Source: Clavulina sp. PMI_390
Taxonomy: Eukaryota > Basidiomycota > Agaricomycetes > Cantharellales > Hydnaceae
Assembly (NCBI GenBank): GCA_015039315.1
Contig: WIDE01000011.1
Span: 186,001 to 250,000, forward strand
Length of the DNA stretch: 64,000 nucleotides
Reading direction: 5' to 3'
In this document: in pieces, positions 12,167-24,907 of the stretch
How positions within the stretch are numbered: position 1 is the first letter of the stretch
Layout of the letters: each line of letters starts with the position of its first letter
The notes under the pieces: model-generated
What the model was told of the DNA's origin: nothing
Databases searched by the model: none
What the model saw: the letters and a program-made list of their open reading frames with translations, nothing else
Translations under genes and position numbers: made by a program

Positions 12167-12441
12167 GAAGCTGCAGCAGCGCGTCGAGTAATCGAGAGTC
12201 TTTACTGACCTCAAACCCCATTCTAAATTACGACATTGCTAAAAGGGTTCTCTCTCTGGGATAATTTTTGTGCTCTCTATCTAGTAGATTCTCAAATGCT
12301 CTTGTAACTCTTCCATGTATCACTTAAAATATACAATCGATCTTTTGACCCTCGAAGAAAGCAGAGATGCCTGTTCGGCATCTATTCATTGGCCGGGGTG
12401 CGATTTTATGAGGATTATATAGGTCCGAGGATACTTGTATG

Positions 12442-13958
12442 TTACAGGAAAGAGTGTTCTTCGTCAAATTGCCAGTTGTCACGAATATCATGTCCAGGAA
12501 GCGAAGCAATCATGCAGATCGACGCATACTTCGTACCAATCTCTGTTTCATTTCCATACGCAACATACGTATATGGCGTTCCAGTCGCTAAACGTTCCTG
12601 GGCAGATTTAGACGTGCTTGCCAGGCTGATGGGTTCTGTCACTGTCATGGCCTGGATTGGTGGGTCGTCAATACTGATGCCTTGAAATGCGCGCAATACG
12701 GATGAGATGGATTTCCGGTGGCCCTGATTATAGCATTCCTTGATATCCACGACTGCTAAATCTTCAAGAATCCAGATAGGGTCCTTTTGTTGGTGCTCCC
12801 ATGGTGGATCACCAAGTCGGCACCTTCGAGCTATGGGAAGAATCATCCCAGTACATCAGCCTCGCCCCCCTGGATTTGCTTGGACGAATAGAAACTTACG
12901 AGTGGGACAACTGTCTCAGCTTTGTCTTGATTCGAATTAACACCCTAGATGATCATAGTGCAAGGTCAAGACTCAATTGGAGCTCTGGATCATAGGGGAA
13001 AGGGCTCACGTAACGATGGCGAAGGTGGAATATAAGATTCGGGCGCGCCTCGTTGAATGCCCCTGGTACTTGGAGTAATCGTACCAGGTCCTCCACTGCG
13101 GGCACGCTAGGGTGCGTTGGATCGGCGTGAACTCTATCCGCTACTTGGTCCGGCTTGCGAGATTCTAAGAATAAGCTGAAAGAAAGGGTGACGCTAGCAA
13201 AAGTATTCAGCAGGTCACTACTGGTCATGAGGGGTCCACTGCTCACCACTTCCCACTCGTTACTAGGAGAACCTTGTGGAGGCAATCAGAGAAAAACGCC
13301 ACCCAGCTAAGTGAAACTTCTTGCCCCCATGTCGTTGTGTAGCAGTCTCGATTGCTCAGGTCGTTATCATGTCCCTCCTGGCTCTGGTCGGACTGTCTTG
13401 CGGTCGCGGCACTAGCAGACGCTTCATCCCGGTCGCGGTTTGGTGCATAGATGATCAGCTACCCTCCTTCATGCTTGACGGGCAGATTTATCAAGAGTGT
13501 GCCAAACATGTTGGTGGAATATGGCATATCAACGTGACCCTTGAAAAAGCGCCTGTCTGGTACACATTGAGTTTATCGAGACGAGCAACGATTGTGTCCG
13601 TGTCTTGGAGCATGGTAGCTTTTATGGATGATATGATGCTAAGTACGCCTGGATCGATGCTTGAGGCAGGTGCAATTGCGAACCGATCCGCTTCGAGCAC
13701 CAAGGCCCGACAATACGACGGATCGAGGACGTTCTGATTAAGGTCTGCGCTCCCAAAAGTCGCCTGTTTACACGCTCTGACGAGTGGATCCAGACCGAAG
13801 CCATTGTTTAGAGGGAGCTTAATAGAGTATGCTACTTCTCCAGCTTCTTCGAGTGAGAAATAGAGGTTGATTTGACGATCATTGAGAGGGATCTGCCCGA
13901 ATGTGCAGTATGGGGAACGCAAAGACTGTATGTGGGCCTTGAGCTCTTCCATATTCAT
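12442..13958 (-). pseudogene. 2-oxoglutarate/Fe(II) dioxygenase (prolyl 4-hydroxylase-like), broken copy
   Basis: Reverse-strand paralogue of the gene at 14266-15865 and clearly disabled. Four lesions are visible by comparison. (1) A 1-nt deletion just before the iron-binding HxD (near 13545) shifts the frame. (2) An in-frame TAG replaces a Gln codon (near 13463) in the GGQLVIYAP region. (3) The CPHKVLPVTSGNR segment around the second iron His has become CLHKVLLVTSGKW. (4) About 75 nt are deleted in the C-terminal exon near 12800, removing the RRFGAI...YRERR segment. The C-terminal GTPYTYVAYGNET and DIRDNWQFDEE still align with the sister copy. The TATA sequence upstream is still present. Probably a decayed tandem duplicate. 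Confidence 0.85.
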
Positions 13959-14046
13959 TTACATGGAATAGAAAGGATTCGCTCGCAAGAGATTGTTGGA
14001 CTGATCCTAAAGTCGTAGGAGTAGGCGAAGGAAGTGGGGTGTGTCC

Positions 14047-14053
14047 TTATATA
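14047..14053 (-). promoter_or_regulatory. TATA box upstream of the broken dioxygenase copy
   Basis: On the minus strand the sequence reads TATATAA, about 90-100 nt before the start codon near 13958, within the 300-nt spacer between the two dioxygenase copies. Confidence 0.4.
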
Positions 14054-14265
14054 GCAACTGATTGCGTGACATTAGGCGAGGCGTTTCCAATTTGGCTTCG
14101 CTTTCCAGGTCGGCGCAACGATTCAAACTTCCCAAAAGATAAGACCAGATATATGAGACTTGATTCATAGTAGCTCCATTGATTTTGCTATGGCTCTACA
14201 GCACTCTACTAAGTAATCATGATATCATTCTGTGTCGATCGTTGAAGTACTTGGACTATGGCATG

Positions 14266-15865
14266 TTACATATACAGGGCTGGGTGATCCTCGTCGAATG
14301 GCCAATTGTCGCGAAGATCATGCCCAGGAAGCGAAGCGATCATGCAGATCGACGCATATTTTGTGCCAACATGTGTTTCATTCCCATACGCCACAAATGT
14401 ATATGGCGTACCAGCCGCCAGACGTTCCTGGGCGGACTGAGATGTGCTTCCCATGCTGATGGGGGTAGTCACCGTCATGGCTTGGATCGCGGGGTCATCA
14501 GTATTGATGGCATGGAACGCAGTTACTACGGAGGAGATCGATTTCTCATAGCCTTGGTTATAGCACTTCTTGATATCCACGACTGCGGAGTCTTCCAGGA
14601 TCCATATAGCGATCTTCTTCTGGCGCCGCTCGCGATATTCGATCTGGTGGCCGACATTCTCAGTGACAAAGTGGAATGATACAATGGCGCCAAAACGACG
14701 CAAGGCATGGTGAATCATTGAATCAGCCCCTTTGAGCTGAAGAGGAGGAGTCGTCCTACTGCGTCAATTTCTGAATTCCCAATAGGCTTTTTAGGTGGAA
14801 GCTCACCAGCGGGATAACCGTCTCAGCCTTGTCTTGATTCGGGCTAACCCCCTAAATAGCCGAGAGTCAAATGTAAGACTTGACGCGAATTCTGCTCAGG
14901 AGGGACTCACGTATCGATGGCGAAGGTGGAATATAAGATTCGGGTGCCTCTCGTCGAATAATCCTGGGAATTAGAGCGATTTCACCAGGTCTTCCAAAGC
15001 GGGTACGGTAAGATGTGCTGGATCAATATGGGGACTGCCCGCTTGATGGTCCAGTTTTCCAGGCTCTAAGAACAGGCTGAACGAAAGTGTGACGCTAGTT
15101 ATATAGTTCAGCGAGTTGTTTGCCGTCTCAAGGAAGAAGAGTAGCTCACCGATTCCCGCTCGTTACTGGAAGAACCTTGTGAGGGCAATCAGAGAAAAAC
15201 GCCACCCAGCTAAGGGAGTCTTCCTGCCCCCAGGTAGTCGTGTAACACTCTTGATCACATAGGTCATCTTCGAGTCCCTTGCGGCTCTGCTCCACTTCCT
15301 TTGCTGCCGCGGCGCCGGCCGACGCCTCGTCCCAGTCGCGATTTGGCGCATAGATGACTAGTTGACCTCCTTCATGCTTGACAGGGAGATTTATCAAGAG
15401 TGTGCCAAACATGTTGGTGGAATATGGCGTATCAACATGTCCCTTGAAGAAGTCGCCTGTCTGGTACACGTTCAGTTTATCGAGGCGAGCAACGATGGTG
15501 TTCGTGCTCGTGGTGCCTTGAAACATCGCAGCTGTGATTGACGATGTGATGCCAAGCACGCCTGGGTCGATGGTTGAGGCCGGTGCAATTGCGAACCGTC
15601 CCGCTTCGAGCACCAATGCCCGGCGATACGATGGGTCGAGGACGTTCTCATCGAGGTCCGCTCTCCCAAAAGTTGCCTGCTTGCACGCTCTGATGAGCGC
15701 GTCCAGACCGGAATCATTGCTTAGTGGGAACTTGATAGAAGATGATTCTTCTCCATCTTCGTCTGGGGAGAAATGTAGGGTGATCCGACGATCGTTGAGG
15801 GGGATCTGCCCGAATGTGCAATAAGGTGAATGCAAAGATTGAATTCGCGCTTTGAGTCCTTCCAT
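14266..15865 (-). pseudogene. 2-oxoglutarate/Fe(II) dioxygenase (prolyl 4-hydroxylase-like) with one in-frame stop
   Basis: Best preserved of three related copies. It starts at MEGLKARIQSLHSPY; the Leu-rich in-frame extension to 15988 is not shared by the sister copy. The Fe2OG core is intact: the HxD in FKGHVDTP, then FGTLLINLP, GGQLVIYAP, and the second His with the 2-OG Arg in CPHKVLPVTSGNR spliced to VTLSFSLFLEP. Further on, a TAA (near 14972) stands where the sister copy has CAA for Gln, with no gap between them. Without that stop the frame continues through two short introns to NWPFDEDHPALYM at 14266. The nonsense codon removes roughly 200 C-terminal residues but leaves the catalytic core, so a truncated enzyme remains possible. 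A sequencing error is the other explanation. Substrate unknown. Confidence 0.7.
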
Positions 15866-18800
15866 GGTTGATGATGGGAGCAGAAAGGGATCAGTTCGTG
15901 AAGAGATTATTCTGCTGGGTTTTTCAACTGCAGTAGTGAGAAGAAGGAGGTCAATGAGGAGGAGCAGGAGCAGGAGGAGTAGGTGCACTCTGAAACACCG
16001 ACCAACCCGAACACGTTGCGTGACGTCACGCGGAGAGGAGTGTCATCTTCCTTTCCAAATAACACAGCAGCCAGTGCCATAGTTCCAAGCCCTCAGCAAA
16101 TCAGGCTAGGCAACTGATAGGCGTCGTTGTGCTATGCCTTCATTCAGAGTGTCAATGAATCGATGCTGTTTTCTTCCCCTCAGCTAGGAGCATTCCATGA
16201 CTCCATCTTGCCCACATGGCATACTGCGCCGCCCAATCTCGCACGACATGGCCTCGACTGTGCCCGAATTATGGCAGTTACGGTTGGTTGGTTATGGTTG
16301 TGCATTAATATAGGGCTCGTCTCCATTTCCTTTATTCTGCTCACACGACCAAAGAATCTTTTCTCCGCGCGGGGATATCGGTATTACCTCAACAACTGAT
16401 CTTTTAATCTTATCTGCACGTCCGTGTATTCAGAAAATATAGGTGATTTAGTTTTGAATGACAGTGCAATGATCCTCGAGAATAGAGGAGATTGAATGGG
16501 CTCGAGCTCAGCAATTGGCTCGGCGCCACATGGGTGGGGCCACGGTCGTCATGCCTTCCGTGGGCTTCCCTCGGTGTTGCTATAGCAGTAATAGTATGTT
16601 GTAAAATGTGAGTATGTAAGCTCAGCGGTCGGTCAGTCGGTCGCCGGAAGTCCTTTCTGTTCCCCGAAATACTGCCGCATTCTTGATCTAAATCACGTAT
16701 ACGTACACGTACTCACGGATCGAACTCTACCTCGTGTCCGGTTGGCTTGGCCCTCACTCGCTCGATCGTTCCGCCCCTCGGAGACTCCTCCGATGTGATG
16801 ATGATCGATGTATACTGAGGCGCACGCGCATGCGCAGCAGAAGCAGCCATGCGGAATTATACACGTACCACGACCTGGGGCTCGGAAGGCCGAGTTCGCT
16901 CGGTCGGAAGTCTGAATGATGAATCCGTATCTAGAAGAAAGGCGGGACTACGGTAGCACTGCACGCACGGATCGACGCTCCTAATTACTGTCAGAGTCAG
17001 TTGTCAGACAAGACAGCTCGATCGACTTCGAAAGATAGGTCTCCAAGGTAGCGAGGCATGTGTTGTCGTGGAGATGCAATGTAAGGTTAATTGCGGTAGT
17101 ATAGACATGGTGGTGACGACGGTGACGGTGAAGTGTCGGAGGATCCTCGAGGGTCCCACCTGGGGCTCAGATTAAGATTGGAGGTTTGATTAGGTGAGCC
17201 GCGCGCACACTCATAAGAGATGATCAATAGAGTGGATAGATAGAACAGTAGGGATTCACCCTCGCCGAGGGAAGTGTGCTCGTCCTCAGAGAGTATTAGA
17301 GCAATGCCCGTGGTGTCTTCTACCCGATCATCAAGGAGGGGCGTGAGTGATGGCGGCGAAGAGAAGGCGGCACTATTGCTGTGTGCTCTTCCACATTATC
17401 GTCTCTCTGGGGAGGCGAGCGGAGAAGCAGAAGCAGCAATCCCAGTACACACTGGGCGGCGCCTTCTCCTGCAAGCAAATGATCAGCGCTGTACCGACGT
17501 GGAAGCGACTACTAGGGTGCTGTCTCGCTTGGGCTTCTTCCTCCGTGCTTCGTTGCTTATAGTTCAACTACGGCACAGTGGTAACGGAGGAAATGGACGC
17601 CTAGTCCGATGAGTGGGTGGGTGTGCTATGCGCAGCAGTACCTCCTGCTCCTTCCGCAATCACCCGATTTTTCAGTGTCCCTTTCACATAATGAGTCTGA
17701 TGCGCACTGGTCCCGTTACGCGAGTGGATGGATGAATAATTCCTAGAAGGGCACGATTGATCCGGCTCGATCGAGCCTGCGCGTGAGTTGAGGGCTAGGT
17801 ACGCATTGACCGTGAGCGTGTTGCAAGTACGGATACAGCCATTCTTATGGGAAAATGAAGAGAGGCTGTGATACCCAAGAGGTTCGAGAAGGAAGAAAGC
17901 ATGAAGGGACGTGTGCTTGTTGTTGTCGTCTTTGGCACGTAGTAGTTGGCAGCATCTAGGTCCAGACCCATCGTATTCAAAGGCATGCATGCCGAGCGTG
18001 CGCTTGGTGGTAGCTCGCATATTGATGCCACGCCCCCACGCGCCCTTTGTGGCCAAACTTGATCGATCGAGTGCGGGGGAAGAGCTCGTGGCGGAGAAGG
18101 ATTGATGGATGGATTAGGAGGGGCTCGCCGGTGATTATCCCCACAGGTCGGTTGTAATACTTCTAGCAGCTCTTTCTGGCGTACTTTGTCGTTTGCTTCT
18201 CGCCACTCACATCGCAGAATGCACAGGGTGAGCAAGAAGCCAAAAGAGGGTAACCGGGGGGAACTCGACCAGAAGTTCCAGAGTGGTTTTCTGAATATTT
18301 AGGGGTTACAGCGTGCCATTACTTAGTGCTCATGTGTGTAAAATAAGTGATGTCGGGGTGGGCGCGGGAAAGATGTGCGGGGAGTCGGCGGGAGGGCGCA
18401 ACTATACATTCTGGGATATGAATGCATGCATGAATAACGTGGGTGACTCTTTTTAGAAAGGAGAGAGATCGCGATCGGAAGAAAGACGGCGGGAAATGGA
18501 AGGACTTCGGTCGGCTGGCTGGCGAGCTGGGCTGCTACGCTTGGATGATCTATATATGAGCGTGATGGGCGGTGGGCGCATATGGATTGTATGCATGTGG
18601 GGGAGCGCAGAAACTACGTTCGTTGTTGCTCAATCATAAGAAGAGTCCATACATATATATATAGGATCCGCAACGCTTGCCATCATCATTATCATTGTAA
18701 GCTTATGGTTGGCGGGCTAGCGGATGCCGGATGGAGGGTAGCTCAGACTGCCAAGAAGAAAGCCAAAAAAAATGTGCAGGATGGTCCGACGAGCGTGGGA

Positions 18801-20140
18801 GTAGTGTGCACGATCTGCGAAGGGAAGATCTTGGCATTCAAATCAAAATAGTAAAAAAAAATTGGAATGGCCCTGCGTGTCATGATCAGCGATGGCCGAG
18901 GATTCGAGGCGATGGGATGGGAAGGAGGACTAATAAGCGTGGCGGAATGGTTGATTGGAACGAGATTGCGACGTGCGACAGGCAAAGTCGGTGGTGTGCT
19001 CTGCTATGGAGAGAGGACCCAGCTCCGGAGCGGCGACACGGCAGACAGGCTAGACAAGGATCAAAGACGATGACACAGCGGGTTCTATAAACCAGCCGAG
19101 AGGATGAAACCTGATGGGCGGTGGTGGAGGGTGGGGATGCGCAAATGCCGGAGAGGCTTCTTTTTTTTTTTGAATTATCTTTTATCATGTTGTGTGGCGT
19201 TGGAAACGCGGGTAGGCTGTCGTTCTGCTGCTGCTACTGACAGGAGGGGGCTGTTGATAATTTTTTACTTTGTGAAATGGAGGAGTGCGCGTGTGGGTTG
19301 GACCAAGGCATTCATTCAATTGAGGGAACCCGCGGCAGGGTGGGGCAATGCTTCTTTTTCTGAATTAAGCGCCAGAGATGCCCCGTCACGACACACTGGT
19401 TGTGCTTCTTTCCTTCTTCTGAATCTCCATCCATCGGGTTTCCGTTTGATGGACCGATTACATGAGCGGGTTCATGGCGACACAGCTGCCAGAAAAAGAT
19501 GCCCACTAATGGACCCTAATGGACTCATGGGCCCTAATGGGCTGATGAATCGTATTGCTATTGCGACTGGCCAATAGAGTTGCCCTAGTCATCGTTTGTT
19601 TCTCGCTCGTTCCGTTCCCCACTCATCTCATCATCAACATACGCTCCATAAGGTTGCCACCTTCTCCCGTATGGCGACTTCTCTCCGCTTCGCTTCGCTC
19701 TTCTCGCCTCGCCGCCCTCTTTCTCTCTCTCTCTCTCTCCTTCTTCCTCCCTCTTCCACCATCTCTCTCGCCGTAGTGGTACTGTGCATCGCGCTGTCGC
19801 CCTCGTCGTGGCCGCTCGCTCCACCTACCGCTCCCACTCCGCATCCCCCTCCGCTGCGTTGCCTTGCATTCCGCGGCTCTGACACTCCTCCGCACCAGCT
19901 GTCTCGGAGAGAACCCTGAGATCCAACAAACGACACATACATATAGCCTTTTCTAATTAAGATTGAGAGTCAGTTTCGTGGTCTATCCGTAAACACTCCT
20001 CTCCGCACACTCGGTGTGGCCAACCCTCCACCCGACGTGTCGCGCTCAGCTCTCGCCCCACCTTCTACACCTAGCGAGCAGCCCATCAAGACCTTCTCAT
20101 TCCCCTTCTCCCTTTCGCCGTGCCGTTAGCTTCGCCACCC
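15866..20140. other. 4.3 kb gene-poor region upstream of the arrestin-like gene
   Basis: No domain or convincing exon chain on either strand. The first part holds the presumed promoter of the reverse-strand dioxygenase gene. The rest is rich in short direct motifs and low-complexity patches: TA repeats near 18650, homopolymer T near 19163 and a CT run at 19719-19740. From about 19600 it becomes pyrimidine-rich, which suggests the 5' leader of the arrestin-like gene. A minus-strand frame at 17795-18235 has no recognisable motif. Confidence 0.45.
19719..19740 (+). repeat. CT dinucleotide run
   Basis: A short CT microsatellite in the pyrimidine-rich stretch about 400 nt upstream of the arrestin-like start codon, probably in the promoter or 5' leader. 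Confidence 0.6.
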
Positions 20141-23100
20141 ATGGTTGTGAACTTCACCATCGTGCACCCAAAGGGTTCCAATGTCGCCAGCAAATACTGG
20201 CCACACCAAGGACATCTTGGCCTCACGCCGCTCGTCCTTTCAGGTATCGTCCGCGCCCGTCGCGAGAGCGAGCCCAAGGCCCACTCTACCCCGTCCTCTG
20301 CTGCACCCTTCTCTAGTCCTCCAGCCACCACCTCCACGACATCTTCGACGACATTGGCGGCTCTAGCTGTCCAATCTCAAGCCTCCTCTTCATCCTACTC
20401 ATCTGCTGCCTCCACCTCTTCCTCGTCCGCTAGCAGTTCATCGGCGTCTTCATCCTCTTATCCTTCTTCGGCACCAACATCGGTGTCCTCATCGTCCTCA
20501 TTATCAGCTACACCATCCAACACCCAGCAGCAGAGCCTTTCCAAGGATAAGCAGCCCTTGCGAGCCTCCCAAGTTGTCGTCTCCCTTCGATGTTACGAAG
20601 CCAAGGTTGGCCGCGTTGGTGTCGTCCGCACCAACATCCTCTACGACCACACCCTAACCCTCTGGTCCGCCTCTTCCAATACGACTACATCAGGTGTTTC
20701 GGAACTTGCGCGCGGACGAGGAGCTGCTCAAGCTCAAGCCTACCCAAGCCCACCGCCCTCGCCGACTGAACTTCCGCAAACCGATTTCCCATTCCACATT
20801 GTCATCCCCCCACGTGCGGCTGGTGGATGCAGCACTGTCAAATTGCAGAGCTATCGTGTCTATTGGCGTCTCGAAGCTTGTGAGTCACCCCCCTATTCTA
20901 TCCCCTTGGTTCTAGTCTCTCTTTTTTTCTGGGGCCTTTGGTTTCACGCCTGTCATCGTCGGTGTCAACGGATATACATGTGGTGACGATCAACGCTTGT
21001 CGTCTCTGCATATCCGTCCATCACTTGCTCTGCTCTCTTCGCTTCGCTTCTTCGTCTTCCTCGCCGAGATTGGTGCGTATAGCACTCGCACAGTCAACGC
21101 ACAGCGTTCTCTCGATCTCGATTAATTCATGAATATATGATCTGTTCATTCATCTCACCACCTACACTATATCATGTCATGACGGGTTCTTTTTTTGTGA
21201 TTCGTCTTATTTTTTCCCTCTCTTCTTCTGTTCACTCTTGATTTTCGCGCTGCTTCTTTTCGCCTCGGCGGCAGTTTGATCGCCTTCGGGTTTCGTTGTC
21301 ATGCGTGGTGCGCGTGTAGCGGGTCCATCATGAGTTCGTGTGGCGCGAGTGTCCAGGTGGAGTGGGTTTGCGCGCTGCATTCGATATGCAGTGGTGGATC
21401 TGTCGGTGTTTTTCTTTGCAGTCCCTTTTCTTTCATTTCATTCTCGCTGCCTTTTTTTCTTCCCTTTTACGTTTTGATTTTTACCTTTTGGACAACTGGC
21501 GATGTGTATGGATGTGTGGCTATCGTGGAGTGGTTACTGATCACAGTCTTTTTCCTTTCCTTCTTTGCTTCCCTATATCTGCCCGCTCGCCTATCCCGTC
21601 TATCCGATCCCGTCCTTCTTCGTCACTCTGGGGCGGTGGTTGCTTGCTTCTCACCTTCCTAATCAATCAACTGCTATGTATGCCCACTCCCCCTGTCCTG
21701 GGCGTCTCTCGACCGGAAAAACACATCACGGTCTCTGTGCGTGTGTGTGTGCATTCGGCTGACTATGGACTTGCGTACTTGTCCATATCCTTCTGTGCTT
21801 CTTATTCTTCTGGAACTTAACCTCCGCCGCCACCCTAAACAACTGACCATCGTAACCAACCGCCCAACCGTTGACATGACACGTTCGGTAATGACTTGCC
21901 TGCTTTGGAATTGGATTCGGATTCGGATCGACTGGGGATCCCATGTGATCCTTCTGTGTTGGACGGGACGGCTTGCTTTGCCATGCGCAGCGATCGAGGG
22001 CCTTCAAGCACCTGGCTATCCGGCGGGATCGGTCCTGTCGAAGAATTATGAGGTGGCGATCACGCGGTATGATGATCCTTCATCGTCTGTGTCTGCAGCC
22101 ACGTCCCCCTCGCCCTCTGCTTCCTCCCCATCTCCTTCACCTTCGTTCCCGCTGCCCACCCCTGTGCCATCACCACCAATCACTGCTTCATCTTCCTCCA
22201 ACGCAACACCACCACCATCACATGAAGCATACACAACATCAACCGTCCAGATACCGAATCACCCACATATCCTCGCGTTGACAGCCTATCGGCCCTCGCG
22301 CGGGCTCGTAGCAAATGAGACGTTTGGTGTCTCGTTCGCGGTCACAATGCGTCAGCCTAGTGGTCCTGGTGCGCAAAAAACCGTGACAGTGCCAACCAAG
22401 CTTGCGTTGAGTGTGAAGCGCATTGTCGAAGTATACGATGAGGAGCAGCAGCAACCACCGCTCGACGAGAAGGGTAAGGGCAAGGGCCGAGCTCCACCAT
22501 TGTCATCCTCGTCACCATCTGTCCTCACACCGACGTCCACGCCTCCACTTCCTGTCCCTGTCCCATCACACCTTGCTGCGTCCCCCTCTCCCTCTGCGTC
22601 TCCACCGACTACGAATGCGAGTCGGTTTGGAATTATGATCAAGCAGCGCGCAAGCAATGCATTTGGGAGCATGGGTATACAGCGGAAACAACACCGCCGA
22701 CGAGAAGGAGGGAAGAATGTGTCGCCTATCGTGAGCGAGAACGAGCGAGGCCAGACAAGCTCTATCTCAGAAGAGGAGGGAATAGGTGGGCAGCCAAGTT
22801 CGTTCCATTCGACGTCAGGTATGGAGGTGGATGGCGATGGCGAGGGCGATGCAGAGGCAGATGGAGTAGCAGCAGCAGCTAATATGGGAGGCGGCATGTT
22901 CTCGCTGTTTGAGCGCAGGAGACCTTGGAGAGGGACGTCACCTTCACCGTCTCCCTCGCCTGCCGCTTCTCGCGTACGTCAGGAAGATGTTGACTTTGCT
23001 GCACTGTCTCCTTCACCTCAGTCATCCGCTACACCCACCCCTACCCTTCCGTCTCCCACCTCCAGCTCTGTTCACAAAACGGTGTTGGCGACTGAAAGTG

Positions 23101-24907
23101 GGCTGTTTGTTCCCATCACGGCAGCACCAGACGCATCATTATCGCTGTCCAGAACAGCAACTATGGCATCCAGCGCCACGAACCTCACTATCACCACCAC
23201 TTCCTCGTCCTCGGATCGCACCATCATGCCTGCCATGATGCCGTACTCACCGTCTTCGTGGTCCCTCCCTCCATCATACTCATCATTGACGTTCCCAGAC
23301 TCTCAGTCCACTTCGAGTCTCTCGCCCCTTCTCCAACAGGCTGTTTCTACCTCTGCGCTGTCCGGCAGTGAAGAGAATACAGCTCTGTATGGTACGAGCA
23401 TATCGCTGAACATCCCTAGCCAACGCTCGGGTGGACATTGGGGCTTGGGCGAATCCATGAAGACCAAGATGGTCTCGATCAAATTTTTATTATCATGCAA
23501 GGTGCGCTACTCCGTTGTCTTGTGGTTTTCGTAGAGAGTGGCTCACTGATATACCCACCCTTGGTTTCTTCCTAGATCACGATGACGACCACAACCCTTT
23601 CCTCTCCTTCCTCGTCACCTACCCAGTTTACTTCCTTTGGAAACACAACCGGCGCCCCCGCCTCAAGTATGGCATCTACCGTTATCACAGAGACTATCAA
23701 GGTCGCCCCAATTGAGTTCACCATCAGTGCGATCACACCAAGCGACCGGGCAAAGATTATTAGTGACTACGATCTTGCTGTGAAGAAGGCGCGCCAACAG
23801 CAGCGCGAAAAGGAGAAGGAAAAGAAGGCTCGCCACAACAGCCACACTCCAACCCCTCAGCTTGCGTCTGCATCTGCAACAAGGGACGCGCACTTGCCTG
23901 TCCCTGTGCCCACTCGGGGCAGATCACTCTCTCCTTCTGCCCATCATCGTCATCACCCCACCACCAAGAATGAGCGTGTGCCGCCAGCGTCGCCCCGCTC
24001 TGATTCTTCGGAGGGCTCCCAGTCACGGACCGTGAGGGCTGACTCTGCAACTACTACTGAAGCATTGGTCCCAATGCAAACGAGCCCTACCGCCGAGTCA
24101 TTCGTCGACATCTCGAGCAGCACTGGGCTTCCGTCTGCTCACAATGGGCCTAGTGGAAGCGCTGGAGGGAAGCTCTCTTTCTTCACGCGTAGAAGTCCTA
24201 CACCCGCGCCAGTCCTGACCTCAGGCGCTGGCGGGATCAGCTCGACCCTGGGCTTGCCTGCTCCCACCTCTTCTGCACAACCAGTACGGCCTCAGCCTCT
24301 TCGTCGGCCGTCAACTGCAGGCTCGATTACATCGGCCTCTCGCCGCACTGAGAGCGACGCGATGGCGATCGACGAGATGCCCAAGGATATGTGGAGTTCA
24401 CCATCACTCAATGTGCGGCGCTCGAGTGCACGCGCGACTGCTACGCGCACCAGCTCGAGCTCGGGTCCCAAACCAACGCAGCTTGTGAGGCGGCCCAAGA
24501 CCAGTAATGGCGTTGTCACTGTTCCGGGTAGCACTAATGTTACTGCCAGTCCTGCCAACCCAGCAGCGCCTCCCACTGGTAGTGGCATTGGGCTTCGTCG
24601 TCGGCGCTCGCTCTCGCCTCCATTGCCCCCTTCAGCTCGATCCTCTTCCTCCTCTCGTCGTCTGCCCCCACCTTCCACTTCAGGCGTCGGTGGCTCCGCG
24701 TCACCCGCCGCGGCCTTTGGCGTTGCGGTCTCGGCCAAGGGCAGCAGCACCATTCAGGTCGACGTCATCGGACATGATACTGTCCGCGCATGGGAAGAGG
24801 AGCTTGATCGGATTGCTGCGAGGAGCAAGCGGAGATCAATCCAGTTGTCTCCGCGCGCTTCCATGGCTAGTGGTGCAGGCCGCGTCGGTGGGACGGCGAG
24901 GTCATGA
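20141..24907 (+). CDS. arrestin-like domain protein (alpha-arrestin-like trafficking adaptor)
   Basis: Three exons: 20141-20879, 21991-23501 and 23576-24907. The first begins MVVNFTIVHPKG and, after a Ser-rich loop, contains VVVSLRCYEAKVGRVG, ILYDHTLTLW, FPFHIVIPP and YRVYWRLEA, the arrangement of an arrestin N-terminal fold. The second continues GLQAPGYPAGSVLSKNYEVAI and then VPTKLALSVKRIVEVYDEE, like an arrestin C-domain strand, broken by long Ser/Pro/Thr-rich loops. The third carries KVAPIEFTISAITPSDRAKI, followed by a long disordered Ser-rich tail ending near RVGGTARS. Alpha-arrestins link membrane transporters to Rsp5-type ubiquitin ligases; I saw no clear PY motif, so that role is inferred. 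The first intron is 1.1 kb, far longer than the others in this window. Intact. Confidence 0.65.

Noticed and set aside
17795..18235. 146-codon minus-strand frame in the gene-poor region
   Set aside because: Composition looks random and no motif is present.
21276..21820. Open frames inside the long intron of the arrestin-like gene
   Set aside because: They are low-complexity, hydrophobic because of T-rich sequence, and lie wholly within an intron with good ends.
22352..22897. 181-codon minus-strand frame opposite the arrestin-like gene
   Set aside because: Antisense shadow of a Ser/Pro-rich exon, with no start context or motif of its own.
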